DNA of 64,000 nt from the NCBI RefSeq assembly GCF_001666755.1, contig NZ_LZJC01000039.1, positions 46,475 to 110,474 on the forward strand, written 5' to 3'. The stretch is from Mycobacterium sp. E1214 (GTDB taxonomy: Bacteria; Actinomycetota; Actinomycetes; Mycobacteriales; Mycobacteriaceae). A program made the position numbers and the translations under genes. The notes beneath the pieces are model-generated. The model saw only the letters and a list, made by a program, of their open reading frames with translations, was not told the DNA's origin and did no database searches. This document shows positions 19,375 to 28,414 of this stretch, piece by piece (within the stretch, counting starts at the first letter, position 1; each line of letters starts with the position of its first letter).

Positions 19375-20343
19375 ATGCCTGAATTCGACTACGAGAAGTT
19401 GAAGAAGGAAGCCGAGCAATACATCAGGTTCGAGAAGGACAAGAAGAACCGGATCGCCTACATCACGTTCGACCGTCCCGACGCCCAGAACGCCGCCAGC
19501 CTGGGCATGCGGCAGAACTACGCCGACCTGATCCACAAGTGCAACGTGGACGACGAAGTCAAGGTGGTCGTGATCCGCGGCGAGGGGCAGGATTTCGGCA
19601 GCGGGGGTGACCTGCCCGAGCAGCGGCCGATGCTGGAAAACCCCGGCCTGCCGCTGCACCACGAGCTCGCGATCAACGACGACGACGTCAAGTACCCGCC
19701 CGGCGGCTCCTACCGGTACCTGTCCACCGTCACCGACTTCTACGCCAAGGCGCGCGCCGGCAACCGCCCGCTGCAGGAGCTGCGCAAGATCAGCATCATC
19801 GAGGCCAAGGGTTACTGTTACGGGTGGCACTTCTATCAGGCCGGCGACGCCGACCTGGTGGTGGCGAGCGACGACGCGCTGTTCGGGCACCCGGCCTTCC
19901 GCTACGTGGGCTGGGGACCGCGGCTGTGGTGGTGGGCCGAGACGATGGGCCTGCGCAAGTTCTCCGAAATGCTGTTCACCGGACGACCGTTCAGCGCGAA
20001 GGAAATGTACGACTGCGGCTTCGTCAACAGCGTCGTGCCGCGCGACCAGCTGGAGGCCGAGACGCACAAGTACGCGCTGGCGTGCTCGAAGTCCCGCCCG
20101 ACCGACACGGTCGCGGTGCAGAAGACCTTCCTGGAGCTCTATAAGCAGCACAAGGGCGAGTACTTCGGCAGCCTGCTGACCGGCATGGTCGAGGGCATGC
20201 TGCCGATGATTCAAAACGACGCCGAGGAGGTCGACCTCACCGGCGGCACCTTCGAAAAGGGCCTCAACAATGTGGTGAAGGACAACGACCTGAACTTCCC
20301 GCCGGAGTGGCGCCTGAGCCGCTCGGGGCGCGCGAAGCCCTGA
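19375..20343 (+). CDS. Enoyl-CoA hydratase/isomerase (crotonase superfamily)
   Basis: A 322-residue crotonase-fold protein. After an unusual charged N-terminal stretch of about 22 residues, the fold begins at RIAYITFDRPDAQNAASL. The first oxyanion-hole region is GQDFGSGGDL near 80 and the second GYCYGWHF near 145. The length exceeds the usual 260 because of an insert at about residues 88-125 (YPPGGSYRY). The usual catalytic Glu pair is not evident, so hydratase activity is uncertain; ring hydrolysis or isomerisation of a CoA ester is possible. A GGAGAAAG ribosome site precedes the ATG. Confidence 0.85.
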   Translation: MPEFDYEKLKKEAEQYIRFEKDKKNRIAYITFDRPDAQNAASLGMRQNYADLIHKCNVDDEVKVVVIRGEGQDFGSGGDLPEQRPMLENPGLPLHHELAINDDDVKYPPGGSYRYLSTVTDFYAKARAGNRPLQELRKISIIEAKGYCYGWHFYQAGDADLVVASDDALFGHPAFRYVGWGPRLWWWAETMGLRKFSEMLFTGRPFSAKEMYDCGFVNSVVPRDQLEAETHKYALACSKSRPTDTVAVQKTFLELYKQHKGEYFGSLLTGMVEGMLPMIQNDAEEVDLTGGTFEKGLNNVVKDNDLNFPPEWRLSRSGRAKP

Positions 20344-20362
20344 CCGCGTCAGGAGAGCGCGC

Positions 20363-22741
20363 ATGTCGGCGCTGACGGGCTTCCGGGTCGTCGAGCTGGC
20401 GGGCTCGGTCGCGGGGGAGTACTGCGGAAAGCTGCTGGCCGACTTCGGCGCCGAGGTCATCAAAATCGAGGCGCCCGGGTGTGGCAGCCCCACCCGGGCG
20501 CTCGCTCCCATCGTCGGCGAGGGCCGCGGGCCCGACGCGAGCGTCGTGTTCGCCTACCTCAACACCAACAAGCAGTCCGTCGAATTCGATGCCGGCGACC
20601 CGCGCCGTCAACAGCTCATCGGGACGGCGGACGCGGTCATCGACGATCAAGCGTCGTCGCTGGCCGGCGCGCACCCGGACGTGGTCTTCTGCACGATCAC
20701 CCCGTTCGGGGTCGACGCGCCCGAGGAGTACCGAAACGCACGCAGCATCAACGTCTTTCACGCCAGCGGCTGGGGCTATCACACGCCCAGCCACGCCGAC
20801 CCGGAGCTACCGCCGCTACAGGGGCCGGGTCGCTTCCTTGCCGACTACGAGGGCGGCCTGGACGCCGCGCTGTGCATCACGGCGGCGTTGTTCGGACGCA
20901 TGCACCGCGGTCACGGCGAGCAGATCGACGTCTCGCAGCAGGCCGTGCTGGCCTCGCGTGCGGACTGTATCCTGGGCCGGTTCGTCACGGGCGAGGTCCC
21001 GGCCGCGGGCACCCGCGACGACTACGACCAGGCGGGGCCCGCGTCCTTCTTCGCGTGTACCGACGGATTCGTCTACCTTTACATGACCAGCCGCGCGCAC
21101 TGGCTCGGCGTCAAGGCGTTGCTGGACCACCCCGCGTGGTTGGACGAATTCGACGATGACTGGCTGGAATTCGCGGTCACGCCGCGCAAGGTCGCGGCCT
21201 TCCGGCGGGGGTTCGCGCGCTGGGTGGCCGTGCAGCGCAAAGACTCCGCCGCCGAACGGGCCCAGCGGCTGGGCGTGCCGCTGGTTGCCGTCAACGGCGC
21301 CGCCGACCTGCGCCGGTCTCCCCAGTACCGGCACCGGGGATTCTTCCGCGCCGTGTGCCACCCGGTGCTCGGCGAGGCGGCGTACCCCACCGTCCCGTAC
21401 GCCCTCAGCGCCTCCCCGGCGCGCCTGCACTCGGCGGCGCCGACTCTCGGTCAGCACACCGCGACCGTGCTGCAGCGGCTGGCCGTGCCGCACGCGGCCC
21501 CCTCGGTGCACTCGCCGCAACTCAAGCCCGCGCTCGAGGCGCGTGGCGGCCCGCTGCAGGGCGTGCGGGTCGTCGAGCTCACCAAGGTGTGGGCGGGCCC
21601 CTACGCGGGCAAGCTGCTGGCGCTGCTGGGCGCCGAGGTGATCAAGGTCGAGACAGCGACCATGCCCGAGGAGATGCGCGCCTACGGCGGCACCGACGTC
21701 AACCACGCGCCGTTCTTCCTGAGCATCAACCCCGAGATACTCAGCGTCGACCTCGACATCAAATCCCCCGAGGGCATGGCGGCGTTGCACGGCCTGATCG
21801 CCCGCAGCGACATCGTGATCAACAATCTGCGGCCCGGCGCGATGGAGCGCCAGGGGCTCGGATACCGGGAGCTGGCCCGGCTCAAACCGGACATCATCTC
21901 GGTGTCGATCAAGATGTGGGGCAACGACGGGCCACTGGGCCACCAAACCGGTTACGCGCCCTGCTTTTCCGCCCTTTCGGGGTTGGCGTCGCTGGTCGGG
22001 TACCGCGGCGGCCCGCCGCTCGGCGCGAGCATGCGCTACGGGGACTCCACCGTGGGCGCCGCCGCCGCGTACGCCGCGCTGGTCGCGTTACTGCATCGGG
22101 AGCGCACGGGGGCGGGGCAACTCGTCGACGTCTCGGCCGTGGAGACCCTGTCCTCGATGATCGGCGACAGCCTGCTGGAACAGGATCTGACCGGCAACCG
22201 CATGGAGCCGGGCGGCAACAGCCACCCGGACATGGCCCCGCACGGCTGCTACCCCTGCACCGACGGTTGCTGGATCACCATCGCCGTGGCCGACGACGCC
22301 GAGTGGCGGCGGCTCTGCGCGGTACTTGGCGCCGCGGCGCTGGCCGGCGATCCGCGTTTTGCCACGAGGGCCGACCGGCGGCGCGCTGCCGACGCGCTCG
22401 ACGCCGAACTGGCGCGACTGACCGCCGCCCAGGACGCCGACCGGCTCGCCGCACAACTGCGCGCGGTGGGCGTGCCGGCCGAAAAGAGTGCCACCGCGCT
22501 CGATGTCATTGCGGATCAACGGCTTTGGGACCGCGAACTGTATCGGTTCGTCAGCGACCACCGGGAGGGTCAGCGTCCGGTCCTGGGGCCGTCCTGGCGG
22601 ATGACGCGCGACCCGGCGCGCATCTCGCGCGGCGCCCCCGACATCGGCGAGCACACGGACTACGTTCTACACGGGCTTCTACACGGCATAGTGGGTGAGT
22701 CGGCACCGCCCCGGGTGGCCGCAGGGGAGGGCAACACGTGA
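20363..22741 (+). CDS. Fused double-domain CaiB/BaiF CoA-transferase
   Basis: A 792-residue protein made of two type III CoA-transferase domains in one chain, about twice the usual length. Domain 1 opens with LTGFRVVELAGSVAGEYCGK, domain 2 near residue 395 with LQGVRVVELTKVWAGPYAGK. The catalytic aspartate appears in both: ADYEGGL in domain 1 and YGDSTVG in domain 2, the latter closest to the FRC-type GDSNTG. Family members are interlocked dimers, so a fusion could form a pseudo-heterodimer. It would move CoA onto the oxidised pathway acid. The downstream SDR starts inside its last codons (GTGA overlap). Confidence 0.9.
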   Translation: MSALTGFRVVELAGSVAGEYCGKLLADFGAEVIKIEAPGCGSPTRALAPIVGEGRGPDASVVFAYLNTNKQSVEFDAGDPRRQQLIGTADAVIDDQASSLAGAHPDVVFCTITPFGVDAPEEYRNARSINVFHASGWGYHTPSHADPELPPLQGPGRFLADYEGGLDAALCITAALFGRMHRGHGEQIDVSQQAVLASRADCILGRFVTGEVPAAGTRDDYDQAGPASFFACTDGFVYLYMTSRAHWLGVKALLDHPAWLDEFDDDWLEFAVTPRKVAAFRRGFARWVAVQRKDSAAERAQRLGVPLVAVNGAADLRRSPQYRHRGFFRAVCHPVLGEAAYPTVPYALSASPARLHSAAPTLGQHTATVLQRLAVPHAAPSVHSPQLKPALEARGGPLQGVRVVELTKVWAGPYAGKLLALLGAEVIKVETATMPEEMRAYGGTDVNHAPFFLSINPEILSVDLDIKSPEGMAALHGLIARSDIVINNLRPGAMERQGLGYRELARLKPDIISVSIKMWGNDGPLGHQTGYAPCFSALSGLASLVGYRGGPPLGASMRYGDSTVGAAAAYAALVALLHRERTGAGQLVDVSAVETLSSMIGDSLLEQDLTGNRMEPGGNSHPDMAPHGCYPCTDGCWITIAVADDAEWRRLCAVLGAAALAGDPRFATRADRRRAADALDAELARLTAAQDADRLAAQLRAVGVPAEKSATALDVIADQRLWDRELYRFVSDHREGQRPVLGPSWRMTRDPARISRGAPDIGEHTDYVLHGLLHGIVGESAPPRVAAGEGNT

Positions 22742-23502
22742 GGCAAACTCTGGCGAACACCGTGGCGCTGGTCACCGGCGCCAGCAGCGGCATCGGCGCG
22801 GCGACGGCGCGGGCGCTGGCCGAGCAGGGGGCTGCGGTCGCGCTGGTGGCACGACGGAGCGACCGGCTCTCTGAACTCCGTTCCGAGATCGAGTCTTCCG
22901 GCGGGACGGCGCTGGTATTACCGGCCGACGTTACCGACGCCGACCAGATGGCCGCCGCGGTGCAGCGCACCGTCGCCGAATGGGGCCGCCTGGACACGCT
23001 GGTCAACAACGCGGGCACCATGCGATCCGGCCCCGCGGCGGAGGCGCCGCTGCAGGACTGGGACACCATGATCGCGGTGAACGTGCAAGGTGTCCTTTAC
23101 GCGACCCGAGCCGCGCTGCCCCACCTGATCGACGCCGCCGCGGACTCACCCCGCGGGGTCGCTGACGTGGTCACCATCAGTTCCACCGCCGGCTGGGCCG
23201 CCCGCCCGAACACGGCGGTCTATTCGCTCACCAAGTTCGGCGTCAACGCGTTCAGCGAGGGCCTCCGCCAGGAGGTGTTGGGCAAGCGGGTCCGCGTCGG
23301 CGTGGTGGGTCCCGGAACCGTCGACACCGAGATCTTCGATCATCTGGCGGAATCGTCGCGCGAGGCGATCGCCAAGCAGACCGCCGGGATGGTCAAGCTG
23401 CGTCCGGACGACATCGCGGACGCGGTGCTGTTCATGGTGACGCGCGACCGCCGGGTCGCGGTCAACCACATGCTCGTGCGGGCCGCCGAGCAGACCTGGT
23501 AA
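22738..23502 (+). CDS. Classical short-chain dehydrogenase/reductase
   Basis: A 254-residue SDR with TGASSGIG at 14-21, NNAG near 89, a serine in ISSTAG near 143 and YSLTK near 161. It is a conventional NAD(P)-linked enzyme, unlike the mycofactocin-type SDR two genes upstream, and would act on a later hydroxy intermediate. GTG overlaps the CaiB stop and the TAA overlaps the next ATG (TAATG). Confidence 0.9.
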   Translation: MRQTLANTVALVTGASSGIGAATARALAEQGAAVALVARRSDRLSELRSEIESSGGTALVLPADVTDADQMAAAVQRTVAEWGRLDTLVNNAGTMRSGPAAEAPLQDWDTMIAVNVQGVLYATRAALPHLIDAAADSPRGVADVVTISSTAGWAARPNTAVYSLTKFGVNAFSEGLRQEVLGKRVRVGVVGPGTVDTEIFDHLAESSREAIAKQTAGMVKLRPDDIADAVLFMVTRDRRVAVNHMLVRAAEQTW

Positions 23503-24794
23503 TGCCGGATCACTGGGTGGTCGGCGACCAGTTCGGCCTGCCGATACCCGCCGATCCCGTGACGCTGCGCGACGGTGGCGCGGCGTTCCTCACCGACGCC
23601 TTCCGGGCCTTCGGGGTGCTCGGGGACGCCGACGCCGTCTCGCGCATCGTCGGGTTCGAGGAATTCCCCGGCGGCAGCACGGGCCGCAAGGTCGCGTTGG
23701 ACGTCGAATATTGTGGCCACACAACATCATTGTCCACCGAGCTATTCGTCAAGTTCTCCCGCGACCTGGACAGCCCCCTGCGGGACGTGGGGAAATCCCA
23801 GATGCAACCGGAGGTCCGGTTCGCCGTGTTGACCCGCACGCCGGGATTTCCCATTGCGGTGCCCACCGCGCAATTCGCGGACTATCACCGCGGCACCGGC
23901 ACCGGCATCCTCATCACCGAGCGAATCCCGTTCGGCACGAACGGTATCGAACGCCAGTATCACAAGTGCCTCGATTACGAGATGCCCGACGCCCTCGGGC
24001 ACTACCGGGCGCTGCTGACGGCGCTGGCGAGGCTGGCCGGCGCGCATCGCGCCGGGGGCTTGCCCGCCGACCTGTTGGCGCACTTTCCCGTCGATGTGCG
24101 GGCGGCGACGGTGGGGCAGCGGGCACCGATGCCCGCGGACACGGTGCGGCGGCGGGTGGACCAGGTCGCCGAACTGGCCCAGGACCACCCCGGGCTGCTG
24201 CCGAGTGAGGTCGGCGCACCGAACTTCATCGCCAGGCTGCGCGAGGAGGTGCCGCGCGTCGTGCGCCACGCCGACGCGCTGCTGCACGGCCTCGCCGCCG
24301 ACGACGACTACGTCGCGCTGTGCCATTGGAATGCCAACGTGGACAACGCCTGGTTCTGGCGCGACGCGGGCGGCCAGTTGCGCTGCGGGCTGTTGGACTG
24401 GGGCTGCGTCGGCCAGATGAACATGGGCATGGCGATATGGGGGGCCATGTCCGCTGCGGAAACCGATTTGTGGACAACGCATCTCGACGACCTGCTGGGC
24501 CTGTTCGTCGCGGAGGTTCACCGATGCGGCGGACCCGGCCTCGACCCGGGCCGCCTGCGCCGTCACACGCTGCTCTACGCAGCCGCGATGGGCACCGCCT
24601 GGTTGCTGGACGTGCCCGCACTGCTGCGCAACCGCTTCGACCCGATGCCGCGCTCGCGCACCGATCCTCGGATCAGGGCGCACGAGGGCGTGCGCGCGCC
24701 GCTGCAGATGCTGTCAAACCTGTTGTGTGCGTGGGAGCGCTACGACGTGGGCGATCTGCTCGACGCCGCTCTGGCAGAACGCGCCTGGCGTTAG
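23502..24794 (+). CDS. Aminoglycoside phosphotransferase-like (APH/ChoK-fold) protein
   Basis: A 430-residue kinase-fold protein and the last gene of the P450 operon. The catalytic loop reads ALCHWNANVDNAWF (about 274-287) in place of the usual H-G-D-x-x-x-x-N, and the metal motif is GLLDWGCVGQ near 300, with Trp replacing Phe of DFG-like sequences. ELFVKFSR may supply the nucleotide lysine. The replaced catalytic Asp (HWNAN) makes ordinary phosphotransfer doubtful. Such APH-like proteins occur widely in mycobacterial catabolic clusters with no proven role. Confidence 0.7.
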   Translation: MPDHWVVGDQFGLPIPADPVTLRDGGAAFLTDAFRAFGVLGDADAVSRIVGFEEFPGGSTGRKVALDVEYCGHTTSLSTELFVKFSRDLDSPLRDVGKSQMQPEVRFAVLTRTPGFPIAVPTAQFADYHRGTGTGILITERIPFGTNGIERQYHKCLDYEMPDALGHYRALLTALARLAGAHRAGGLPADLLAHFPVDVRAATVGQRAPMPADTVRRRVDQVAELAQDHPGLLPSEVGAPNFIARLREEVPRVVRHADALLHGLAADDDYVALCHWNANVDNAWFWRDAGGQLRCGLLDWGCVGQMNMGMAIWGAMSAAETDLWTTHLDDLLGLFVAEVHRCGGPGLDPGRLRRHTLLYAAAMGTAWLLDVPALLRNRFDPMPRSRTDPRIRAHEGVRAPLQMLSNLLCAWERYDVGDLLDAALAERAWR

Positions 24795-24804
24795 GGCTCG
24801 TCGG

Positions 24805-26172
24805 CTAAGGCTCGTCTTCGTCCCTGCCCGCATCTTGGAGCAACCTCTCCGGGTGATGGAACGTGTTGATACGCCGCTGCCCATAGTCCAAGTGCGGCGG
24901 CGGAATCCATTCGGTGTCGCCGTTGGCGTTCTTGCGGGTGGTCCAACCACCCGGGCGCAACAGGCGGTGCTGGGGTCCGCAGGCGAAGGTCGGGTCGTCG
25001 ACGTCGGTGGTGTGACATGTGGCCCAGTCGGTGACGTGGTGGACCTCGCAGTAGTAACCGGGCGCGGTGCAGCCCGGAGCCGAGCAGCCGCGATCCTTCG
25101 CGTACAGCACGATTCGCTGCGCAGGGGAGGCGAGTCGCTTGGTGTGATACAGCGCCAGGGCCTTGCCCTTGTCGAAGATCGCCAAGTAGTGCCGCGCGTG
25201 CCGCGCCAACCGGATCACGTCGCTCATCGGAAGGATGGTCCCGCCGCCGGTGAGGCCGCGGCCGGCCGCCGCCTCCAATTCGCTCAGCGTCGTGCTGACC
25301 ACGATCGATGTCGGCAGCCCATTGTGGCGGCCGAGCTCACCGGACGCGAGCAGCGCTCGCAGCGCCGCGTTTACGGCGTCGTGCTGACGCTGGCCGACGT
25401 TGCGGGCATCCCGCTCGACTGCCTGTTCGCTGGGAGAGCCACTGACGCACGGCGCCTCGTCGTCCGGATTGCACATTCCGGGGGTCGCCAGCTTCGCCAG
25501 CACGGCCTCGAGCGTGGCGCGCGCCTCCGGGGTCAGCCAGCCGCGCAACTCCGACATGCCATCGCGCCCCTGCTTGCCCAGGTTCACACCGCGGCGGCGT
25601 GCCCGGTCCTCATCGGTGAAGCTGCCGTCGGGGTTGAGGCAATCGGTCAGGACGGTAGCCAATTCGGCCAACTGCTCGGGCCGAAATCGGGTGCCCTCGG
25701 TGGCGAGCTTGCGTTCGACCTCGTCACGCGTGGGCGCGTCGATCCAGCCGGGCAGCCGGTGACAGAAGTTGCGGATTACCGCCACCTGCGCGGGCCCGAG
25801 CGAGCCGTCGCGCTGCCGAGTGGCCGTCGCGGCCAACGCCGGCGGCAACGGTTCACCGGTCAGGCCGCGCCGCGGGCCCAGGTCGGCGGCCTCCCGAATG
25901 CGCCGCGAGGCTTCGGCGCGGCTGATCAACGCCGCCTCGGCGAGCGCGTACGACAGGGTGCCGCCGAGCTCCTCCGGCGTGCCTTGGCGGGCCAGGCTGT
26001 TGATCAGCGGGTGTTCGATGGCCGGCAGCCGGCGGCGGATTTTCTCGCAGCGCCGCAACAACGCCAGGTATTCGCGGGTGGCCAAGGCGTCCGAGTCGTG
26101 GTCGACCAACTGCACCATCGCGGCGTCGATGGTGTCGAGCGCCGCCGATAAGGCTTCACGGTCTAGACTCAC
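24805..26172 (-). CDS. DUF222/13E12-family HNH nuclease-like protein
   Basis: A 455-residue protein of the mycobacterial 13E12 (DUF222 plus HNH) family. DUF222 spans about residues 35-330. The C-terminal HNH zinc-nuclease fold reads [21 protein letters not shown] with the trailing CGPQHR. In M. tuberculosis such genes occupy REP13E12 repeats, which also serve as integration targets for phiRv1-type prophages. This copy looks intact. GTG at 26172 follows a leaderless-type -10 box. It converges with the APH-like gene 10 bp away. The biological function of the family is unknown. Confidence 0.88.
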   Translation of the reverse strand: MSLDREALSAALDTIDAAMVQLVDHDSDALATREYLALLRRCEKIRRRLPAIEHPLINSLARQGTPEELGGTLSYALAEAALISRAEASRRIREAADLGPRRGLTGEPLPPALAATATRQRDGSLGPAQVAVIRNFCHRLPGWIDAPTRDEVERKLATEGTRFRPEQLAELATVLTDCLNPDGSFTDEDRARRRGVNLGKQGRDGMSELRGWLTPEARATLEAVLAKLATPGMCNPDDEAPCVSGSPSEQAVERDARNVGQRQHDAVNAALRALLASGELGRHNGLPTSIVVSTTLSELEAAAGRGLTGGGTILPMSDVIRLARHARHYLAIFDKGKALALYHTKRLASPAQRIVLYAKDRGCSAPGCTAPGYYCEVHHVTDWATCHTTDVDDPTFACGPQHRLLRPGGWTTRKNANGDTEWIPPPHLDYGQRRINTFHHPERLLQDAGRDEDEP

Positions 26173-26178
26173 ACCTCG

Positions 26179-26184
26179 AAGCTA
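26179..26184 (-). promoter_or_regulatory. -10 box of a leaderless transcript (13E12 gene)
   Basis: On the minus strand TAGCTT ends 6 nt before the GTG at 26172. Confidence 0.5.
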
Positions 26185-26285
26185 GCGGAGGCCACCGACA
26201 AGAAATGCCGCGCTGATGCCCCTGAAGCTGGTGTGGCGCAAGTGGTTTGGCTTTTGCCGAGTAAGCGACGGGCAGCCGTCGGCCC

Positions 26286-27509
26286 TCACCATGTCACGGG
26301 TAGCTCGTACAGGCCGTAGGCCAGCGCGTCGTGCTTGAACGGGAGGTCGACCAGCGGCACCGCCAGCCGCAGCGTCGGGACGCGGCGCAGCAGCGTGGGC
26401 AGCACGATCTGCAACTCCATGCGCGCCAATTGCTGGCCCACGCACTGGTGGCGGCCGTAGCCGAAGCCGACGTGCGGTCCCTGTTCGCGGGTCAGGTCCA
26501 GCCGGTCCGGGTCGGTGAACTGCCGGACGTCCCAGTTGGCCGGGGCAACGTCGAGGATGATGCCCTCGCCGGCGCGGATCGTCTCACCCCCCACCTCGAT
26601 GTCCTCGACGGCGATGCGCCGCTGCCCGGTCTGAATGATGCTCAGGTAGCGCATCAATTCCTCGACCGCGACGGCGATGGCCTTGGGATCATCGGTGTCG
26701 CGCAGCAGCGCCAGCTGATCCGGGTGCTCGAGCAGCGCGGCGATGCTGAGGCTGATCATGTTCGCGGTCGTCTCGTGGCCGGCGATGAGCACGCCGGTGG
26801 CCAGTTGGGCGGCCTCGCGCACGCTGATCTCCTCGGCGTTGACCCGCTCGGCGAGGTCGGACACCAAGTCCTCGGAGGGGTCGTCTCGCTTGGCCCGCAC
26901 CAGGTTGGCGAGGTACTTGGCCAGCGAGGCGGCGCCCTGCGCGGTGTCCTCCGCGGTGGCGTAGCGGCCCATGCCGCGGTGGGCCTGAGCCTGGAAGAAG
27001 TCGGCATCCTCGTACGGCACGCCGAGCAACTGGCTGATTACCAGCGACGGTACGGGCAACGCCAAGCCGCTGACCAGGTCACCCGGCTTCGGCCCGGCCA
27101 GCACCGCGTCGATGTGGTCGTCGGTGATGTGCTGCACCGCCGGCCGTAGCGCCTCGACGCGCTTGAACGTGAATGGCTTTGACAACATTCGGCGGAACCG
27201 GGTGTGCTCCTCGGCGTCCGACGTGAACACCGAGCGCGGCCGGGCGTGCACGGTCGCCAGCATCCCTTCGTTCCAGTGCGGGTAACCGGGCAACCGGTCG
27301 TCGACGCTGGTGCGCGAGTCGGTGAACAAGGAGCGGATCGCCTCGTAACCGTAAATCAGCCAGGGCGTGCTGCCATCCCAGATGCGCACCCGGCTCAGCT
27401 GTCGATCGGCGTTGAGCCGCAACGCTCCCGGAGGCGGCGCGAAGGGGCAGCCGGGCGCGCGCGTCATCGGGAACTCGGGAATCGTCGTGCTGGTGGAGAT
27501 GTCGGTCAT
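26286..27509 (-). CDS. Cytochrome P450 (CYP105-like), TetR-linked
   Basis: A 407-residue P450 with haem loop FGYGRHQCVGQ (ligand Cys 356), I-helix AGHETTAN near 245 and ExxR in EELMRYL. The overall pattern, including TRAPGCPFAPPP at the N-terminus and the ARMELQ helix after the haem loop, resembles the actinobacterial CYP105/107 clan of broad-substrate hydroxylases. GAGGAG precedes the ATG at 27509. The start overlaps the TetR stop by 4 bp (ATGA), so regulator and enzyme are co-translated. No ferredoxin is adjacent. Confidence 0.9.
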   Translation of the reverse strand: MTDISTSTTIPEFPMTRAPGCPFAPPPGALRLNADRQLSRVRIWDGSTPWLIYGYEAIRSLFTDSRTSVDDRLPGYPHWNEGMLATVHARPRSVFTSDAEEHTRFRRMLSKPFTFKRVEALRPAVQHITDDHIDAVLAGPKPGDLVSGLALPVPSLVISQLLGVPYEDADFFQAQAHRGMGRYATAEDTAQGAASLAKYLANLVRAKRDDPSEDLVSDLAERVNAEEISVREAAQLATGVLIAGHETTANMISLSIAALLEHPDQLALLRDTDDPKAIAVAVEELMRYLSIIQTGQRRIAVEDIEVGGETIRAGEGIILDVAPANWDVRQFTDPDRLDLTREQGPHVGFGYGRHQCVGQQLARMELQIVLPTLLRRVPTLRLAVPLVDLPFKHDALAYGLYELPVTW

Positions 27510-28195
27510 CGCGCTCCTCGTTGATCGCCCGCTGTGGTGGTGGATGGCGGGGCGCCCGCCGGGCCCACGTGCACCGGCGCGCGCCACAGCCCGACGATGG
27601 CGTCGATGAGGCCTTCACCGGCAACCGGCCACGCGGAGCGGGATCGCGGCCCGTGCTCGGCCAGCGCGCCCTCGTGTTCGGCACACGTGTGCATCAACAG
27701 GTTTCGCACCATCACCATCCGCTCCGAGCGCACCCGCCGGGGCAGCTCGGGCAGGCAGCGGTTAATGCCGTCGATCGTCTGCACCAACAACGGTGACGCC
27801 AGCGCGTCCCTGGTCACCACTTGCCGGTATGCCGGATCCGCCATGGCTTGGGCGGCGAAGCGCGCATACCAGCTGGGGGTCCCCAGCGCCGCGAGGTGAT
27901 CGGTCAGCGGGCGAACCAGCGTCCCGACCCAGTCGCGCAGGTCGGTCGAGTCGACGACGGTGGCCAGCATCTGCGCGCGCAGCTTCTCGATCGGTTCGCG
28001 GTGTTTGCTCTCGATGGCCCGCAGCAGATCGGTGCGGGTTCCGAAGTGGTAGCACGCCGCGGCGTTGTTGCCCTGCCCGGCCGCTTCACTGATCTGCCGG
28101 TTCGACACGGCGTACATGCCCCGCTCGGCGAACAGCACCTCGGCGGCGGACAGGATCGTCTCCCGCGTGCCGAGCGATCGATCGGTACGAGCCAT
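27506..28195 (-). CDS. TetR-family regulator of the adjacent P450
   Basis: A 229-residue regulator with the TetR HTH at about residues 8-55: LGTRETILSAAEVLFAERG, then SNRQISEAAGQGNNAAACYHF. The C-terminal half is helical. ATG at 28195 is chosen because the HTH starts seven residues later; an upstream ATG at 28249 lies inside the AT-rich palindromic zone and is less likely. It is the first gene of a two-gene unit with the P450, divergent from the F420-type reductase, and an AT-rich inverted repeat lies in the shared intergenic region. Confidence 0.87.
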   Translation of the reverse strand: MARTDRSLGTRETILSAAEVLFAERGMYAVSNRQISEAAGQGNNAAACYHFGTRTDLLRAIESKHREPIEKLRAQMLATVVDSTDLRDWVGTLVRPLTDHLAALGTPSWYARFAAQAMADPAYRQVVTRDALASPLLVQTIDGINRCLPELPRRVRSERMVMVRNLLMHTCAEHEGALAEHGPRSRSAWPVAGEGLIDAIVGLWRAPVHVGPAGAPPSTTTAGDQRGAR

Positions 28196-28236
28196 CCGCG
28201 GGGCGGTCACCGCCTCAGTGAACACCGTCGCTTGGG

Positions 28237-28262
28237 TTAAATCAAGCAATTTATTTAATTAA
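28237..28262. promoter_or_regulatory. AT-rich palindromic operator between divergent genes
   Basis: TTAAAT (28237-28242) and ATTTAA (28253-28258) form an inverted repeat with a 10-bp spacer, overlapped by the 8-bp palindrome TTAATTAA (28255-28262). This is a run of about 26 bp with few G/C bases in a very GC-rich region, directly upstream of the TetR gene; autoregulation is likely. Confidence 0.55.
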
Positions 28263-28401
28263 GGTGACCGGTGTGCCGATGGCCGCGCTCGGCCGCCCAA
28301 CGCGCGGGCGCGCTCCCGCGATCGCCACGAAATCGTGCGCGGCGGGCGCAATTTCGCCAGGATTTCGTCGGCCTGACGCCCGCGGCCACCACCACGCGCA
28401 A

Positions 28402-28407
28402 TACAGT
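28402..28407 (+). promoter_or_regulatory. -10 box of a leaderless transcript
   Basis: TACAGT ends 7 nt before the ATG at 28415; no Shine-Dalgarno is present. Confidence 0.55.
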
Positions 28408-28414
28408 CGTGCCC

